DNA of 64,000 bases from Limibacillus halophilus (lineage in GTDB: Bacteria; Pseudomonadota; Alphaproteobacteria; Kiloniellales; CECT-8803), in the NCBI RefSeq assembly GCF_014191775.1, contig NZ_JACHXA010000011.1:59647-123646 (forward strand), read 5' to 3'. Positions 16,539 to 26,422 of the stretch are shown here, in pieces. The position numbers and the translations under genes were made by a program. Every line of letters begins with the position of its first letter. Position 1 is the stretch's first letter. The notes under the pieces were generated by a model. It saw only the letters and a program-made list of their open reading frames with translations. It was not told the origin of the DNA and did not search any database.

Positions 16539-17701
16539 CGGTCCGCCTCCCATGTTACGTCGAACCCGGTCGAATTTTTGTCCGGCGTTATCATAACTTC
16601 ATAGCCGATCCGACGGTTGGTCGATTGAAGTGCCTCAGCAGCCTCCACCTCCAAAGCCTGCTTCACCTGCGGTGTCACGCGCAAGCCTGCGGTGTCGCCC
16701 GGTCGATCCAGGGCCGCAGTTTGAAGGGCGCGTAAAGCGCGGTAAGCCTGGCTCAAGGGCGTGTATTCTCGGCCGCTGCCCTGCGTGCCGCAAGGTGCGG
16801 TAACGAGCTCATGCAACGCCAGACGGCTGCGCCTGCGCGTCATGGTGAAGAGACCGGACGCCCGGACTGAATGGAACTGCACCGGCTCGGGATCCTCCGC
16901 AAATGCCTGCGCCAGAACGCCCTCCAACTCTTCACGTGCGCTGCGTTGCTGAAGATCGAGAAAGTCGATGAGGATCAGGCCGGAAAGATTGCGCAGACGC
17001 ACCTGTCGTGCGATTTCCCAGGCCGCCTCCCGATTGGCCGCGCGGGCAGATTTTTGCCGCGCGCTATCCAAATCGATGGCGACGCAAGCATGTGTCGGTT
17101 CGATCCAGAGCCGTGCACCCGAAGGCAGACGCACTTCCGGCCGCAAAAGCGCCTCCACCTCCTCTTCCAGCGCTTCGGCTTCGAAGAGCGCCGCGTTTCC
17201 GTGATAGAGCGTCAAGGCCGCCACCAAGTCTGGCCGCCGGTCGGTTAGCAGCCGTCTCAGCCGCTGGTGAAATGCCGGGTCATCGACGACGATCTCATCT
17301 GGTGCCTCGGCGCTTTGGAGCAGAGCCAGGACCGGGTCTGCGGCACGCAACAACAGGCAAGGCGCCGACTGCGCTGACAGGCCTTCCGGCAACGCCTCGC
17401 TGTAGAGCGCCGCCTTCGGCCCCTTTTCGCCTTCCGCCTCCCTTACAATCCGGAGGATCACGCCATCACCTTCGGAGAGGGCTGCATCCTTCTCCAACGG
17501 CAGGAAAGCCGAAACTTCCTCGCCAATATCACAAAAGGCCGCGGCCAAACCACGATCCCGCTTGGTCACCCGTGCACGATAAACATTGCCGAGGCGCGAG
17601 GGATTGGAAGCATATTCGATCAGCAGATCGGTCAGCCTGTCATCCACGCACCTAGCCATGCGAACTTCGCCCGGCAGGCTGGATATCAGGACGCGGCTCA
17701 T
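16535..17701 (-). CDS. rng: Ribonuclease E/G family protein (short form)
   Basis: The 388-residue product carries the S1-like RNA-binding part (NVYRARVTKRDRGLAAAF) and the DNase I-like catalytic part. Metal-binding aspartates lie in AIDLDSA and LILIDFLDL, matching the two essential Asp of RNase E. The zinc-link is degenerate: only one cysteine remains (APCGTQGSG) where CPxCxG is usual, so the tetramer seen in RNase E may not form the same way. The length is well below full RNase G/E. The ATG at 17701 overlaps the maf stop. Likely role is rRNA or mRNA processing beside the main RNase E elsewhere. Confidence 0.85.
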   Translation of the reverse strand: MSRVLISSLPGEVRMARCVDDRLTDLLIEYASNPSRLGNVYRARVTKRDRGLAAAFCDIGEEVSAFLPLEKDAALSEGDGVILRIVREAEGEKGPKAALYSEALPEGLSAQSAPCLLLRAADPVLALLQSAEAPDEIVVDDPAFHQRLRRLLTDRRPDLVAALTLYHGNAALFEAEALEEEVEALLRPEVRLPSGARLWIEPTHACVAIDLDSARQKSARAANREAAWEIARQVRLRNLSGLILIDFLDLQQRSAREELEGVLAQAFAEDPEPVQFHSVRASGLFTMTRRRSRLALHELVTAPCGTQGSGREYTPLSQAYRALRALQTAALDRPGDTAGLRVTPQVKQALEVEAAEALQSTNRRIGYEVMITPDKNSTGFDVTWEADR

Positions 17702-18288
17702 GGCTGGTATCCGAGCCCCTTCAACAGCAGCAGCGTTTCCAGGATCGGCAGACCGACTACATTGGGATACGAACCGTTGATCCAGGGGATGAAAGCCGCA
17801 GCCCGCCCCTGAATGGCATAACCGCCTGCCTTGCCGCGCCACTCATCACCGGCCAGATAACTGGCGATCTCGCTATCGCTCAAGCGTTTAAAGCGCACGG
17901 CCGTCTCGGCGAGTCGCTGCACGCGGGTGCCGTCCGGTCCTTGAAGAACCACCGCGCCCAGTACCTTGTGTCGGCTGCCCGACAGCATCTCCAAGCAACG
18001 CCGCGCCTGGTCTTCGGTCTCCGCTTTCGGCAGAATTCGCCGACCCAGGGCCACCACGGTATCGGCGGCCAGAACATAAGCGCCGGAATGCCGCTGGCAG
18101 ACCGCATCCAGCTTTGCCCAAGCGACGCGGCGGGCATAGACGGGCGGCAGCTCACGCGGCAGCACGGCCTCATCGATCTCAGCCGGATCAACCTGATCCG
18201 GCACGATGCCTACTTGTCGGAGGAGGTCCAGGCGTCGCGGCGAGGCCGATGCCAACACCAGTTGGGCCTTGCGGGTAGACGCCGTCAT
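17698..18288 (-). CDS. maf: Maf-family nucleoside triphosphate pyrophosphatase
   Basis: The 196-residue protein opens with LVLASASPRRLDLL, the Maf signature, and contains AADTVVALG and GKAGGYAIQG. Maf proteins hydrolyse modified or canonical NTPs to monophosphates as housecleaning enzymes. It lies 15 bp after infA and its stop overlaps the RNase start. Confidence 0.93.
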   Translation of the reverse strand: MTASTRKAQLVLASASPRRLDLLRQVGIVPDQVDPAEIDEAVLPRELPPVYARRVAWAKLDAVCQRHSGAYVLAADTVVALGRRILPKAETEDQARRCLEMLSGSRHKVLGAVVLQGPDGTRVQRLAETAVRFKRLSDSEIASYLAGDEWRGKAGGYAIQGRAAAFIPWINGSYPNVVGLPILETLLLLKGLGYQP

Positions 18289-18303
18289 GAGCGCAAAGGC
18301 TCC

Positions 18304-18522
18304 TTACTTGAAGCGGAAGGTTATCCGCCCCTTCGTCAGATCATAGGGGGTCATTTCGACATTTACCCGGTCACCGGCCAGCACGCGGATGCGGTGCTTG
18401 CGCATTTTGCCCGCCGTGTGGGCCAGGACCTCATGGTCATTATCCAGCTTCACGCGAAACATGGCGTTGGGCAGCAGCTCAACGACAGTCCCCTGAAATT
18501 CGATCAGATCTTCCTTCGCCAT
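18304..18522 (-). CDS. infA: Translation initiation factor IF-1
   Basis: This 72-residue S1/OB-fold protein starts [11 protein letters not shown] and carries [20 protein letters not shown] and [16 protein letters not shown], essentially the invariant IF-1 sequence. It binds the ribosomal A site during initiation. It heads the infA-maf-rng-yacG-protease string, an arrangement familiar in Rhodospirillales. Confidence 0.97.
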   Translation of the reverse strand: MAKEDLIEFQGTVVELLPNAMFRVKLDNDHEVLAHTAGKMRKHRIRVLAGDRVNVEMTPYDLTKGRITFRFK

Positions 18523-18682
18523 CTACATCTCATTGTTGGTTGCTTGATTAAGGAAAGCATTCACAAGCGATTCATCCCCGACACGCGGCTCCATTCGACA
18601 TCGAGCCGATACCAAGGGAGCCCCGACGCTCTCTCGTTGGCGCGGACTATAACCGAGTGATGCGCCAAGGACAAACCGACTT

Positions 18683-19129
18683 TCACACCACCGGTTTGAG
18701 ATCCAGCGTGAAGCGCTTCTTGATGCGTTCCATCAGGTCGTCGCGGACCTTACGAAAGGCATCCAGGCGCTCCTCTCTTTTACCCTCGACCAAAGAGGGG
18801 TCGAAAGTGTTCCAGAATTCGACGTCGCAGGCCATGGTTCTCGTCATTTCGACCGCCCGGTGCTGGGCCTCCGGCGACAGGGAAATAATGAGATCGAAAG
18901 AGCTGTCCTGGAGTTGGTCGAAGGTTTTGCTGCGGTGCCTGGAAAGATCAATTCCGATCTCGTCCATCGCCGCGATGGCAAAGCCATCAACTTCTCCGTC
19001 GTGGACGCCGGCGGAATCGACGTAGATCCGGTGCCCCAGCAGATGCTTGAGCAGACCCTCAGCCATCGGCGAGCGGATTGAATTGCGGGTGCAGGCGAAG
19101 AGGACGGCCTCCGGCAGGTGATCGGTCAC
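18683..19129 (-). CDS. Low-molecular-weight protein tyrosine phosphatase / arsenate reductase-like protein
   Basis: The 148-residue product has the P-loop FACTRNSIRSPMAEG (CxxxxxRS), a C(X)5R phosphatase loop near the N-terminus, and the later acidic NTFDPS loop. It belongs to the LMW-PTP fold; family members dephosphorylate tyrosine residues or reduce arsenate. The start is GTG at 19129, four bases after the UPF0262 stop and behind AGGGG, so the genes are probably translated together with hisD and UPF0262. Confidence 0.85.
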   Translation of the reverse strand: MTDHLPEAVLFACTRNSIRSPMAEGLLKHLLGHRIYVDSAGVHDGEVDGFAIAAMDEIGIDLSRHRSKTFDQLQDSSFDLIISLSPEAQHRAVEMTRTMACDVEFWNTFDPSLVEGKREERLDAFRKVRDDLMERIKKRFTLDLKPVV

Positions 19130-19133
19130 GCGC

Positions 19134-19610
19134 TCAACCCCTGATATGCAATACGCAAAGCAGCGTGAAGAGGCGTCGCGCGGTGTTGAAATCGATTTCC
19201 ACACGATCGCCGAGCCGTTCTCTTAGAACCTCCGATCCTTCGTTGTGCAGGCCGCGCCGCCCCATATCGATGGCCTCGATCCGCGACGGTGTCGCGGTCT
19301 TGATAGCCTCGAAATAGCTTTCGCAAACGTCGAAGTAATCCTTGATGACCCTGCGGAAGGGCTTCACCGACATGGCGATGCTTTCAAGCAAGGCATCCGC
19401 TTCGTCGCCGATATCGAATATAAGCCGGTCTTCCTCCAGGCGAAGCGTCAGCCGGAACGGCCCGTCAACACCGCTGGTCGGCGCGAAGTGGTTATCCTCC
19501 AGCAGATCATAGATGGCCACTGCCCGTTCATGCTCTACGTCGGCGGTGCGGCGCACGACCGATTTCTCGTCGAGCTTGATATCCGTGATTCGGTGACAGG
19601 CTTTCCCCAT
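19134..19610 (-). CDS. UPF0262 family protein
   Basis: This 158-residue protein is of the alphaproteobacterial UPF0262 family, recognised by [28 protein letters not shown] and the C-terminal half around [15 protein letters not shown]. Its function is unknown. It lies between hisD and the LMW phosphatase, a neighbourhood kept in many Alphaproteobacteria. Confidence 0.85.
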   Translation of the reverse strand: MGKACHRITDIKLDEKSVVRRTADVEHERAVAIYDLLEDNHFAPTSGVDGPFRLTLRLEEDRLIFDIGDEADALLESIAMSVKPFRRVIKDYFDVCESYFEAIKTATPSRIEAIDMGRRGLHNEGSEVLRERLGDRVEIDFNTARRLFTLLCVLHIRG

Positions 19611-19619
19611 CCCGCCAGC

Positions 19620-20927
19620 CTACTGCGCGGCGTCCGCATTCGCCAGACGGATGGCGACCGAGAGTGCGTGGGCATCGAGACCTTCTGCTTCCGCCAGCAA
19701 AACCGCAGCGGGACCGATGGCGCGCAAACCCTCCGCTGTACAGCCAATCAGCGACGAACGCTTCATGAAATCAAGAACGGAAAGGCCGGAGGAAAAACGC
19801 GCCGTGCGCGACGTCGGCAGCACGTGATTGGGGCCCGCCAGATAGTCGCCGATTGCCTCAGGCGTATGGCGTCCGAGGAAGATCGCGCCCGCATGGCGAA
19901 CCATGGCAGCCATTCCCTCCGGATCGGCCACCGCCAGTTCCAGGTGTTCGGGCGCGATGTGGTTTACCAACGCAGGCGCATCGGTCAAGGCCCCGACGAC
20001 AATGATCGCGCCGTAATCATTCCAGCTTTGCTGCGCTATGGCGCTACGCGGCAAGCGCTTCAGCAAAGCGACGACCGCCGCTTCGACCGCCTCGGCGAAG
20101 GCGGCATCATCGGTTATCAGAATGGACTGGGCGGCGGTATCGTGTTCGGCTTGGCTCAACAGGTCGGCGGCGATCCAGCGCGGATCGTTGTCGCCATCGG
20201 CGACAACCAGAATCTCGGACGGCCCGGCAATGGAATCGATGCCGACCTTGCCGAAGACCCGACGCTTCGCGGCAGCGACATAAGCGTTGCCCGGCCCGAC
20301 GATCTTATCGACCGCGGCGATAGTATGCGTGCCAAAGGCAAGCGCCCCGACCGCCTGGGCACCGCCGATCCGATAAGCTTCCGTGATCCCCGCCAGGCGC
20401 GCAGCCACCAATACCAAGGGGTTGATCTTGCCGTCCGGCGACGGCACCACCATGACGCGCCGCTCGACGCCGGCCACCTTGGCGGGCAAGGCATTCATCA
20501 GCACCGAAGAAGGATAGGCCGCCGTTCCGCCCGGTACATAAAGGCCCACCGCATCGACCGGCGTCCACCGGTAACCGAGGAGGTTTCCCTCAGCATCGCG
20601 ATAACTGAGGTCCGTCGGCCGCTGGCGGGCATGAAAGTCCTCAATACGCGCCGCGGCGACTTTGAGCGCCTCCAGCGTTGTCGCGGAAACCTCCTGCGCC
20701 GCCGCGTCAAAGGCGGCCTCCTCGATCTGCAGCGTCGACGGCGTCAAGGTCAGGCGATCAAACTGTTCCGTGTAGGCTATGACAGCGGCGTCACCTTTAG
20801 TTCGAACAGCCTCCAGTATCTCCGCGACGGCTCGGTCGACATTTTCGTCGATCTCGCGTTTAAGCCCCAGAAACGCTTCGAACGTTGCTGCAAAATCACT
20901 GTCACTGCTGTTGAGTTTAACCGGCAT
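19620..20927 (-). CDS. hisD: Histidinol dehydrogenase
   Basis: The 435-residue enzyme catalyses the last two steps of histidine synthesis (histidinol to histidine, NAD+ and Zn2+ dependent). Signatures are [52 protein letters not shown] and the His of [19 protein letters not shown]. Its ATG overlaps the hisG stop by 11 nt. Confidence 0.97.
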   Translation of the reverse strand: MPVKLNSSDSDFAATFEAFLGLKREIDENVDRAVAEILEAVRTKGDAAVIAYTEQFDRLTLTPSTLQIEEAAFDAAAQEVSATTLEALKVAAARIEDFHARQRPTDLSYRDAEGNLLGYRWTPVDAVGLYVPGGTAAYPSSVLMNALPAKVAGVERRVMVVPSPDGKINPLVLVAARLAGITEAYRIGGAQAVGALAFGTHTIAAVDKIVGPGNAYVAAAKRRVFGKVGIDSIAGPSEILVVADGDNDPRWIAADLLSQAEHDTAAQSILITDDAAFAEAVEAAVVALLKRLPRSAIAQQSWNDYGAIIVVGALTDAPALVNHIAPEHLELAVADPEGMAAMVRHAGAIFLGRHTPEAIGDYLAGPNHVLPTSRTARFSSGLSVLDFMKRSSLIGCTAEGLRAIGPAAVLLAEAEGLDAHALSVAIRLANADAAQ

Positions 20928-21588
20928 CGACTACCTCCTGGAAGATATCGATCCAGCGGCCGACCGCTTCAGGCCTTGTCTTGAGCGCTGCGCGGTTGAC
21001 GATCAGCCGCGAGCTGATCTCGGCAATATGTTCAATCTCCACCAGATCGTTTGCCTTCAGAGTGCTGCCGGTCGAGACCAAGTCGACGATGCGGCGGCAT
21101 AGCCCCAAACTGGGCGCCAGTTCCATCGCACCGGACAGCTTGATGACCTCTGCCTGGACACCGCGCGCGGCGAAGTGCCGCTTGGTGACCTCAGGATACT
21201 TTGTTGCGATGCGCACGTGGCTCCAACGCGATGGATCGTCGCTATCGGCCAGTGCCTTGGGTTCGGCGACCGAAAGACGGCAGTGTCCGACGTTCAAATC
21301 GACCGGCGCATAGATTTCCGGGTAGTCGAACTCCATCAGCACATCGGACCCGGCAACGCCAAGCTGTGCGCCGCCGAAGGCAACAAAGGTCGCCACATCG
21401 AAACTGCGCACGCGCACGAGGTCCAAGCCCGGATGGTTGGTGGTGAAACGAAGCTGGCGCGCATGTTCGTCGTGAAAGGCAGCCTCCGGCTCGATCCCCG
21501 CGCGCTTCAACAGCGGCAGTATCTCCTTGAGAATTCGTCCTTTCGGCAAGGCCACAACAAGGCCTTCTTGCGTGCTCACCGCTCGCAT
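20917..21588 (-). CDS. hisG: ATP phosphoribosyltransferase, short form
   Basis: The 223-residue enzyme makes the first committed step of histidine synthesis. It has [18 protein letters not shown] at the N-terminus, [14 protein letters not shown], and [18 protein letters not shown] for PRPP binding. The length is that of the short form, which lacks the C-terminal regulatory domain and needs HisZ; hisZ is not in the window. The ATG at 21588 follows AGAGGGAG. It is coupled to hisD. Confidence 0.95.
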   Translation of the reverse strand: MRAVSTQEGLVVALPKGRILKEILPLLKRAGIEPEAAFHDEHARQLRFTTNHPGLDLVRVRSFDVATFVAFGGAQLGVAGSDVLMEFDYPEIYAPVDLNVGHCRLSVAEPKALADSDDPSRWSHVRIATKYPEVTKRHFAARGVQAEVIKLSGAMELAPSLGLCRRIVDLVSTGSTLKANDLVEIEHIAEISSRLIVNRAALKTRPEAVGRWIDIFQEVVDAG

Positions 21589-21637
21589 CTCCCTCTTTAT
21601 CTCGGTATGTCGGGGCAGAGGCTTACCACCAAGGCCG

Positions 21638-22210
21638 TCAGGACTCCAGATCAGGATTCCCCGAAGGCGATTTCTCCAAGTCATCTGGAGGCGAGTCAGC
21701 GTGCTGCGGCCGTCTCAGGGTCGGCCAGGGTTCGCCCAGATCATCGAGTTGGCAACTCAATCGAGTCACGGTCAACTCAACAGCGGCACCACCAGCGAAG
21801 GTCAAGATCACCCGCTTGCCGTGTAAAGTAATGGCCAGAAGTTCCAAGATGCGGCCCCGGTCGGCTAAATCAAAGCCGCGCAGGCGTGCGAGCTTCACGC
21901 AATGAACGATAACCCCACAATTGACCCGTTCGTAAACCGCCTCACCACCCGACCCGACCGCTGCAAAAGCGACGTCTTCGCTGCTTCCGTCCTTATACTC
22001 ATCCTGTTCGGCCGCATCCGCCGCCAGGGATTCGGGCGCGCGCTCCCAACAGAAACGATTTGCGACTAGCGCGAAGCGCTTCTCCTTGGCCAGGAAACGC
22101 ATCTCCTGAACCGGAATCAACGCGTCTTGCAGCATCGCCGAAGCAACGGCCAAATCCTCCGCATCACGCACCCGCAGCTTCAAGCCCCGATTTCTGTCGC
22201 CTTCGGTCAT
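21638..22210 (-). CDS. DUF2948 family protein
   Basis: The 190-residue product opens with [25 protein letters not shown] and has [20 protein letters not shown], the hallmark of DUF2948. It is found beside hisG and murA in many Alphaproteobacteria. The C-terminus is a variable polar tail. Function unknown. Confidence 0.85.
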   Translation of the reverse strand: MTEGDRNRGLKLRVRDAEDLAVASAMLQDALIPVQEMRFLAKEKRFALVANRFCWERAPESLAADAAEQDEYKDGSSEDVAFAAVGSGGEAVYERVNCGVIVHCVKLARLRGFDLADRGRILELLAITLHGKRVILTFAGGAAVELTVTRLSCQLDDLGEPWPTLRRPQHADSPPDDLEKSPSGNPDLES

Positions 22211-22234
22211 GCTCAGATCCTACCCCCTCGCAAC

Positions 22235-23527
22235 CTATTCAGCAGGCACCCGCCGAATGCGCGCACCACAAGCCGCCAGCTTCTGCTCAACCCGCTCGTA
22301 ACCCCGATCCAGATGATAGACCCGGTTGACCTCGCTTTGCCCTTCCGCACCCAGGGCCGCGATGACAAGGCTGACGGACGCCCGCAAGTCAGTGGCCATC
22401 ACCGGCGCGCCCTTCAAGCGGCTGCGGCCACGCACCAGTGCCGTGCCGCCGTGGACCGTTATGTTGGCACCCATGCGCATGAGTTCCGGCACATGCATGA
22501 AGCGATTCTCGAAAATCGTTTCAGAAACCATCGAAGCGCCCTCGGCGGTGGCCATCAGTGCCATAAACTGGGCCTGCAAGTCGGTTGGAAAACCGGGATA
22601 GGCCTCGGTCATGACATCGACCCCCTGCAAGGGACCGTTGGCGCGCCGCGCACGCAGCCCCTCGTTGGTGGCTTCAATCTTCAAACCGGCGCTCTCCAAC
22701 AAGGTGATGACCGACTTAAGGTGATCGGCTCGCGCGCCGCGCAAGTTCAGGTCGCCATCCGTCAGACCGGCCGCCATCAGGAAAGTGCCCGCTTCGATTC
22801 GATCGGGGATCACTCTGTGGGCCGCGCCGGACAGCCGGGAAACGCCGGTAATCGTCAGTTCCGAGGTGCCGATACCCGCGATCTTCGCGCCCATCTTTAC
22901 CAGGCAGTCGGCCAGATCCACGACCTCGGGTTCGCTGGCCGCGCCAATCAAACGCGTCTGGCCCTCGGCGAGGCTCGCCGCCATCAACAAGTTCTCCGTC
23001 GCGCCGACGGAGATGATCGGCAGAACGATTTCCGCGCCTTTCAAGCCCTTGGGCGCGCGGGCCTTGATGTAGCCTTCCTCCAGGTCGATCTGCGCACCCA
23101 GGGCTTCCAACCCGCTCAGATGCAAGTCGACCGGACGCGTGCCGATGGCGCAACCGCCCGGCAGCGAAACCTCCGCATGCCCGAAGCGGGCCAGCAAAGG
23201 CCCCAGCACCAATACGCTTGCGCGCATTTTCCGAACCAGGTCGTAAGGAGCACAGGTATCGTTGACGCCGCCGCCGCATAAATCGAGCGTCCGCCCGTAG
23301 AGCGCGCCGTTTTCCTGGGCATCGCCGTTCATATGCAGCGTCACGCCCAGACCCTCGAGCAGATTCGCCAGCGTCGTGATGTCGGCGAGCTGCGGCAGGT
23401 TGGAAAGCGACAACGTCTCCTCGGTCAGAAGGCTGGCGGTCATGAGCGGCAGCGCGGCGTTCTTCGAACCGCTGACCACGATGTCCCCGATCAGGGGTTG
23501 GCCGCCTTCGATGATAATCTTGTCCAT
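22235..23527 (-). CDS. murA: UDP-N-acetylglucosamine 1-carboxyvinyltransferase
   Basis: The 430-residue enzyme starts [20 protein letters not shown]. It has the catalytic cysteine in [11 protein letters not shown] and the tail REARL-like region around [13 protein letters not shown]. It transfers enolpyruvate from PEP to UDP-GlcNAc, the first step of peptidoglycan synthesis in the cytoplasm. The presence of Cys predicts fosfomycin reactivity, as in the E. coli enzyme. Confidence 0.97.
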   Translation of the reverse strand: MDKIIIEGGQPLIGDIVVSGSKNAALPLMTASLLTEETLSLSNLPQLADITTLANLLEGLGVTLHMNGDAQENGALYGRTLDLCGGGVNDTCAPYDLVRKMRASVLVLGPLLARFGHAEVSLPGGCAIGTRPVDLHLSGLEALGAQIDLEEGYIKARAPKGLKGAEIVLPIISVGATENLLMAASLAEGQTRLIGAASEPEVVDLADCLVKMGAKIAGIGTSELTITGVSRLSGAAHRVIPDRIEAGTFLMAAGLTDGDLNLRGARADHLKSVITLLESAGLKIEATNEGLRARRANGPLQGVDVMTEAYPGFPTDLQAQFMALMATAEGASMVSETIFENRFMHVPELMRMGANITVHGGTALVRGRSRLKGAPVMATDLRASVSLVIAALGAEGQSEVNRVYHLDRGYERVEQKLAACGARIRRVPAE

Positions 23528-23611
23528 TGGTTACTTTGCTTTTCTATCTGTTAGCCGCCGCTTGGAACTTTTGGACCGCCTTTTTCATTCCGTCGGTCGC
23601 GGCTCAACCGG

Positions 23612-24166
23612 TCACAGCTTCGGTAGCGTAACGCCGCGCTGGCCCATGTACTTGCCCTGCCGGTCCTTGTAGGAAACCTCGCAAGGCGCCTCGCCCTTGA
23701 GGAACAGAAACTGACAGGCGCCCTCGTTGGCGTAAATCTTAGCGGGCAACGGCGTGGTGTTGGAAAACTCCAAGGTTACATGCCCTTCCCATTCCGGCTC
23801 CAGCGGCGTGACGTTGACGATGATACCACAGCGCGCATAGGTGCTCTTGCCCAGGCAGATCACCAGAACGTCGCGCGGAATTCGGAAGTATTCGACCGTG
23901 CGCGCCAGTGCGAAGGAGTTGGGCGGGATGATGCAGACATCACTGCTGCGTTCGACAAAACTCTGGTCCGAGAAATTCTTGGGGTCCACAACGGCATTAT
24001 CGACGTTGGTGAAAATCTTGAACTCCGGCGCGACGCGGGCATCATAGCCATAGGAAGAAAGCCCGTAGGAGATCACGCCCTCGCGGCGCTGGTTTTCGAC
24101 AAAAGGCTCGATCATGCCCTTGCCTTCGGCCATCTCACGGATCCATTTATCAGGCATGATCGCCAT
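23612..24166 (-). CDS. dcd: dCTP deaminase
   Basis: The 184-residue protein opens [22 protein letters not shown]. It has [25 protein letters not shown] and [21 protein letters not shown], the dUTPase-like fold with the catalytic Glu of dCTP deaminases. It converts dCTP to dUTP for thymidylate synthesis. Confidence 0.96.
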   Translation of the reverse strand: MAIMPDKWIREMAEGKGMIEPFVENQRREGVISYGLSSYGYDARVAPEFKIFTNVDNAVVDPKNFSDQSFVERSSDVCIIPPNSFALARTVEYFRIPRDVLVICLGKSTYARCGIIVNVTPLEPEWEGHVTLEFSNTTPLPAKIYANEGACQFLFLKGEAPCEVSYKDRQGKYMGQRGVTLPKL

Positions 24167-24538
24167 GGCTTGAATGCTCCATCCTCAGTCGGGGGCCATA
24201 GCGGCCCCAATTCCGTCCCACCGCGGTCACCACACCTGACGCGGCTCAGAAAACTTCGGCGAGCCTAGCAAAAGCGCCCGATTCTCTGCGCAAAAAAACG
24301 CCCACCACGGGAAATTACTAGCGCTTGATCCGCCGCCTTGGCCGCACAACTACCCGGCGTATGCGAGGGGTTCTAATGCTTCGCCGCTCCCGGCTCAAGC
24401 CCCAGCAATCCCGAAGTATTGGGCGGGGTTGCGCCGGTCCGGCCGTTCCACAGGCTTTTTGTGGCGCAGAAAGATGGCGTCAATAGGGCTGGATTCGCGC
24501 TTTATGAAGTCCCGACGGTCCGTCGGTTCCGGGTCTGA
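24167..24538. other. Intergenic stretch of about 370 bases without a recognised gene
   Basis: No defensible coding frame, RNA gene or repeat is seen. It should contain the promoter of dcd on the minus strand. A perfect 7-1-7 palindrome (CCGACGG-T-CCGTCGG, 24512-24526) lies 12 bases past the end of the next minus-strand gene but has no U-tract. Confidence 0.4.
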
Positions 24539-24736
24539 CTAAGAAGCGCTTTTGGCGGAATCAGGGTTGTGGGCCTTGGCCTTTTCCCTGGCCTGTTCCT
24601 TTCGCCGTTTCAGGTTGGCGCGAAGAGCCGCCGCCTGACGCTCGGCGCGGGCTAGCTTCTGCTTGGCCTGACGCTCTTTGCCGGACTCGCCTTCGGCCTC
24701 GACACTGGGAGTACCTGCTTTCTTTTGTTCGCTCAT
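24539..24736 (-). CDS. Small basic hypothetical protein, Lys/Arg/Ala-rich helix
   Basis: This 65-residue frame runs from ATG 24736. The product is almost entirely charged and Ala-rich (KQKLARAERQAAALRANLKRRKEQ), predicted as one long basic helix. Comparable short proteins ending in ALRANLxRRKxQ(A)R occur in Alphaproteobacteria, but no function is known to me. It lies 117 bp from tRNA-Thr on the opposite strand. In-frame sequence upstream of the ATG runs into the tRNA and is not coding. Confidence 0.6.
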   Translation of the reverse strand: MSEQKKAGTPSVEAEGESGKERQAKQKLARAERQAAALRANLKRRKEQAREKAKAHNPDSAKSAS

Positions 24737-24853
24737 GGGCCGACTATGCCCCGCGTACGACGCGACTTGCAAGACGGTCGATTGCCCCTTGCCTTTGAAA
24801 AGGTGCGGTGGCATGTTGCGCCCGCTTTCGGGGTCCAGCACCCCATCGCCTTC

Positions 24854-24928
<75 letters not shown>

Positions 24929-25014
24929 GTTTTTCCCAGTGGTCAAGCAACCGGACAGACCGCGGCCCCCTGGCGCGTCAGCACCAGGATTGTTCCGCAG
25001 TCTCCTGCCGCGCC

Positions 25015-25506
25015 TTACTCTGCGGCTTTGGTATCGGCGCGTTGCGCGGGCAGCTTTCCGGTCAGGATGTAGGTCAATGCCTGGACCACCTGTTCCGGGT
25101 CCCGGGCCACCGCATGGGCGGCGGCATCGACTTCCTTGAGTGCGTGGTCATGTTCGCTGGGGTGCAGTGTAATGTAGGGCGTGCCCATGGCCGCCGCGTA
25201 GCCCGCGTCGAAAGCGGCGTTCCACTGCTTGTACTTCTCGCCAAAACGCACCACCACCATGTCCGCATCCTGAATCAATGTCTGGGTGCGGATCGCGTTC
25301 AACTGCGCGCCCTTGCGGTCGTGCCAGACCTTGTTCGGCTCGGCGCCGAAGATGGCCACGCCGCAGTCGTCGGAATCCTCATGCACCGTGACGGGCGCCG
25401 TCACATCGACCGGCAGACCCGCCGCCGCGATCCCATCGCTGATGCGCTCGCGCCAGTCCGAGTGAATCTCGCCCGAGAGGTAAACCGTCCAACGCCGCTC
25501 AGTCAT
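25015..25506 (-). CDS. YtoQ family protein
   Basis: The 163-residue product contains WTVYLSGEIHSDWRE near the start, then VHEDSDDCG, NKVWHDRKGAQLN and RTQTLIQDADMVVVRFGEKYKQWNAAFDAG. This is the YtoQ family, of nucleoside 2-deoxyribosyltransferase-like fold and unknown substrate. The ATG at 25506 follows GGAAGGA; another in-frame ATG at 25539 (behind AGGGG) would add 11 residues. The C-terminus is a short polar tail. Confidence 0.85.
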   Translation of the reverse strand: MTERRWTVYLSGEIHSDWRERISDGIAAAGLPVDVTAPVTVHEDSDDCGVAIFGAEPNKVWHDRKGAQLNAIRTQTLIQDADMVVVRFGEKYKQWNAAFDAGYAAAMGTPYITLHPSEHDHALKEVDAAAHAVARDPEQVVQALTYILTGKLPAQRADTKAAE

Positions 25507-25714
25507 CTTGCCGCATCCTTCCGTCTTCAAATCTGTCATTTTGACCCCTGTTTTTGCAGATTTGGGGCCAAGCGAGACGAACCATACCCTCCCGCCCGCC
25601 CAACCATCAACCGCCACACCAAAAAACAGCATTGATTTTCCCTGCGCTCCAGCGCGATATGGCGGCTTCAGGGTCGTGTTCTGTTCAATCAGACGTTTAG
25701 TCTTGGAGAGTTGA

Positions 25715-26299
25715 ATGCTGCGGGTCTGTGTTATCCGAAAATTGTTAATCCTTGCGGCCATTATTTTGCCGCTTGCTGCCTGCACTTCGGCGAAAGTCGA
25801 ACCGTTGAGCGAAAGCCCGCAGCAGGCGAGCGTGCCAAATGCGCCGGTCCTCTATCAGGAAGTCGCAATCGGCGACCTGACGGCGACGCGTGAGATTTGG
25901 AATCACTACCTGCCCTACCTGCGTGAAGGCATCGCAAAGGAGCTGGAGGAATCCGGAAAGTTCCAGCGGGTCCACGTCAGTTTGCCGGACCCGGCAGGTG
26001 AGCGTCTGCTGGTTCTTTCCGGTCAACTGACTACGATGGACGAGGGTAGCAAGGCTCTACGGTTTCTGATTGGCTTCGGGGCCGGTTCCACCACCGCCGC
26101 CGGAACTTTTGAGCTTGCGGATGGTGGCGGCTCTTTGGCCCGTTTTAATATCGAAACCGACTACGCCGGTGGAGCGGGAATTGGTGGCCTGGACATGATC
26201 AGCACCAACGAGCTTGTGCAGAAGCTGGGGGTCGATGCCGCCGAGGCAACTGTGCGCTGGTCACAGGGTAAAGGCCTGAAGCCGCCGACCAAGAACTGA
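25715..26299 (+). CDS. DUF4410 domain lipoprotein
   Basis: The 194-residue protein has a lipoprotein signal (KLLILAAIILPLAAC, lipobox LPLAAC with the modified Cys at about residue 23). A DUF4410 domain follows: YLREGIAKELEESGKFQRV and a central Gly-rich part, ALRFLIGFGAGSTTAAG. Members are envelope proteins of unknown role. Behind ATG 25715 lies TTGGAGAG. It precedes the SGNH hydrolase gene on the same strand by about 120 bp. Confidence 0.75.
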   Translation: MLRVCVIRKLLILAAIILPLAACTSAKVEPLSESPQQASVPNAPVLYQEVAIGDLTATREIWNHYLPYLREGIAKELEESGKFQRVHVSLPDPAGERLLVLSGQLTTMDEGSKALRFLIGFGAGSTTAAGTFELADGGGSLARFNIETDYAGGAGIGGLDMISTNELVQKLGVDAAEATVRWSQGKGLKPPTKN

Positions 26300-26422
26300 C
26301 AAGCATCCCCGACGGCATGACGGCGCTGCCCTTCTCATGGAAAAGCGGCGCCGTTATGATGCCCGCCAGACGGCACCCGGCACCTCGCATGCGGTCGCCG
26401 AGGAACGACAAGGGAAGGCCCC

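Noticed and set aside
19245..20984. Long open frame (579 codons) on the plus strand opposite hisD
   Set aside because: It is antisense to the strongly conserved hisD and UPF0262 genes; its length reflects high GC codon bias and it shows no recognisable domain.
22127..23281. Plus-strand open frame of 384 codons opposite murA
   Set aside because: Mirror frame of murA with low-complexity Arg/Gln-rich translation and no ribosome site.
24512..24526. CCGACGG-T-CCGTCGG palindrome as a terminator of the small basic protein gene
   Set aside because: The stem has a single-base loop and no U-tract in either direction, so it is noted only within the intergenic entry.
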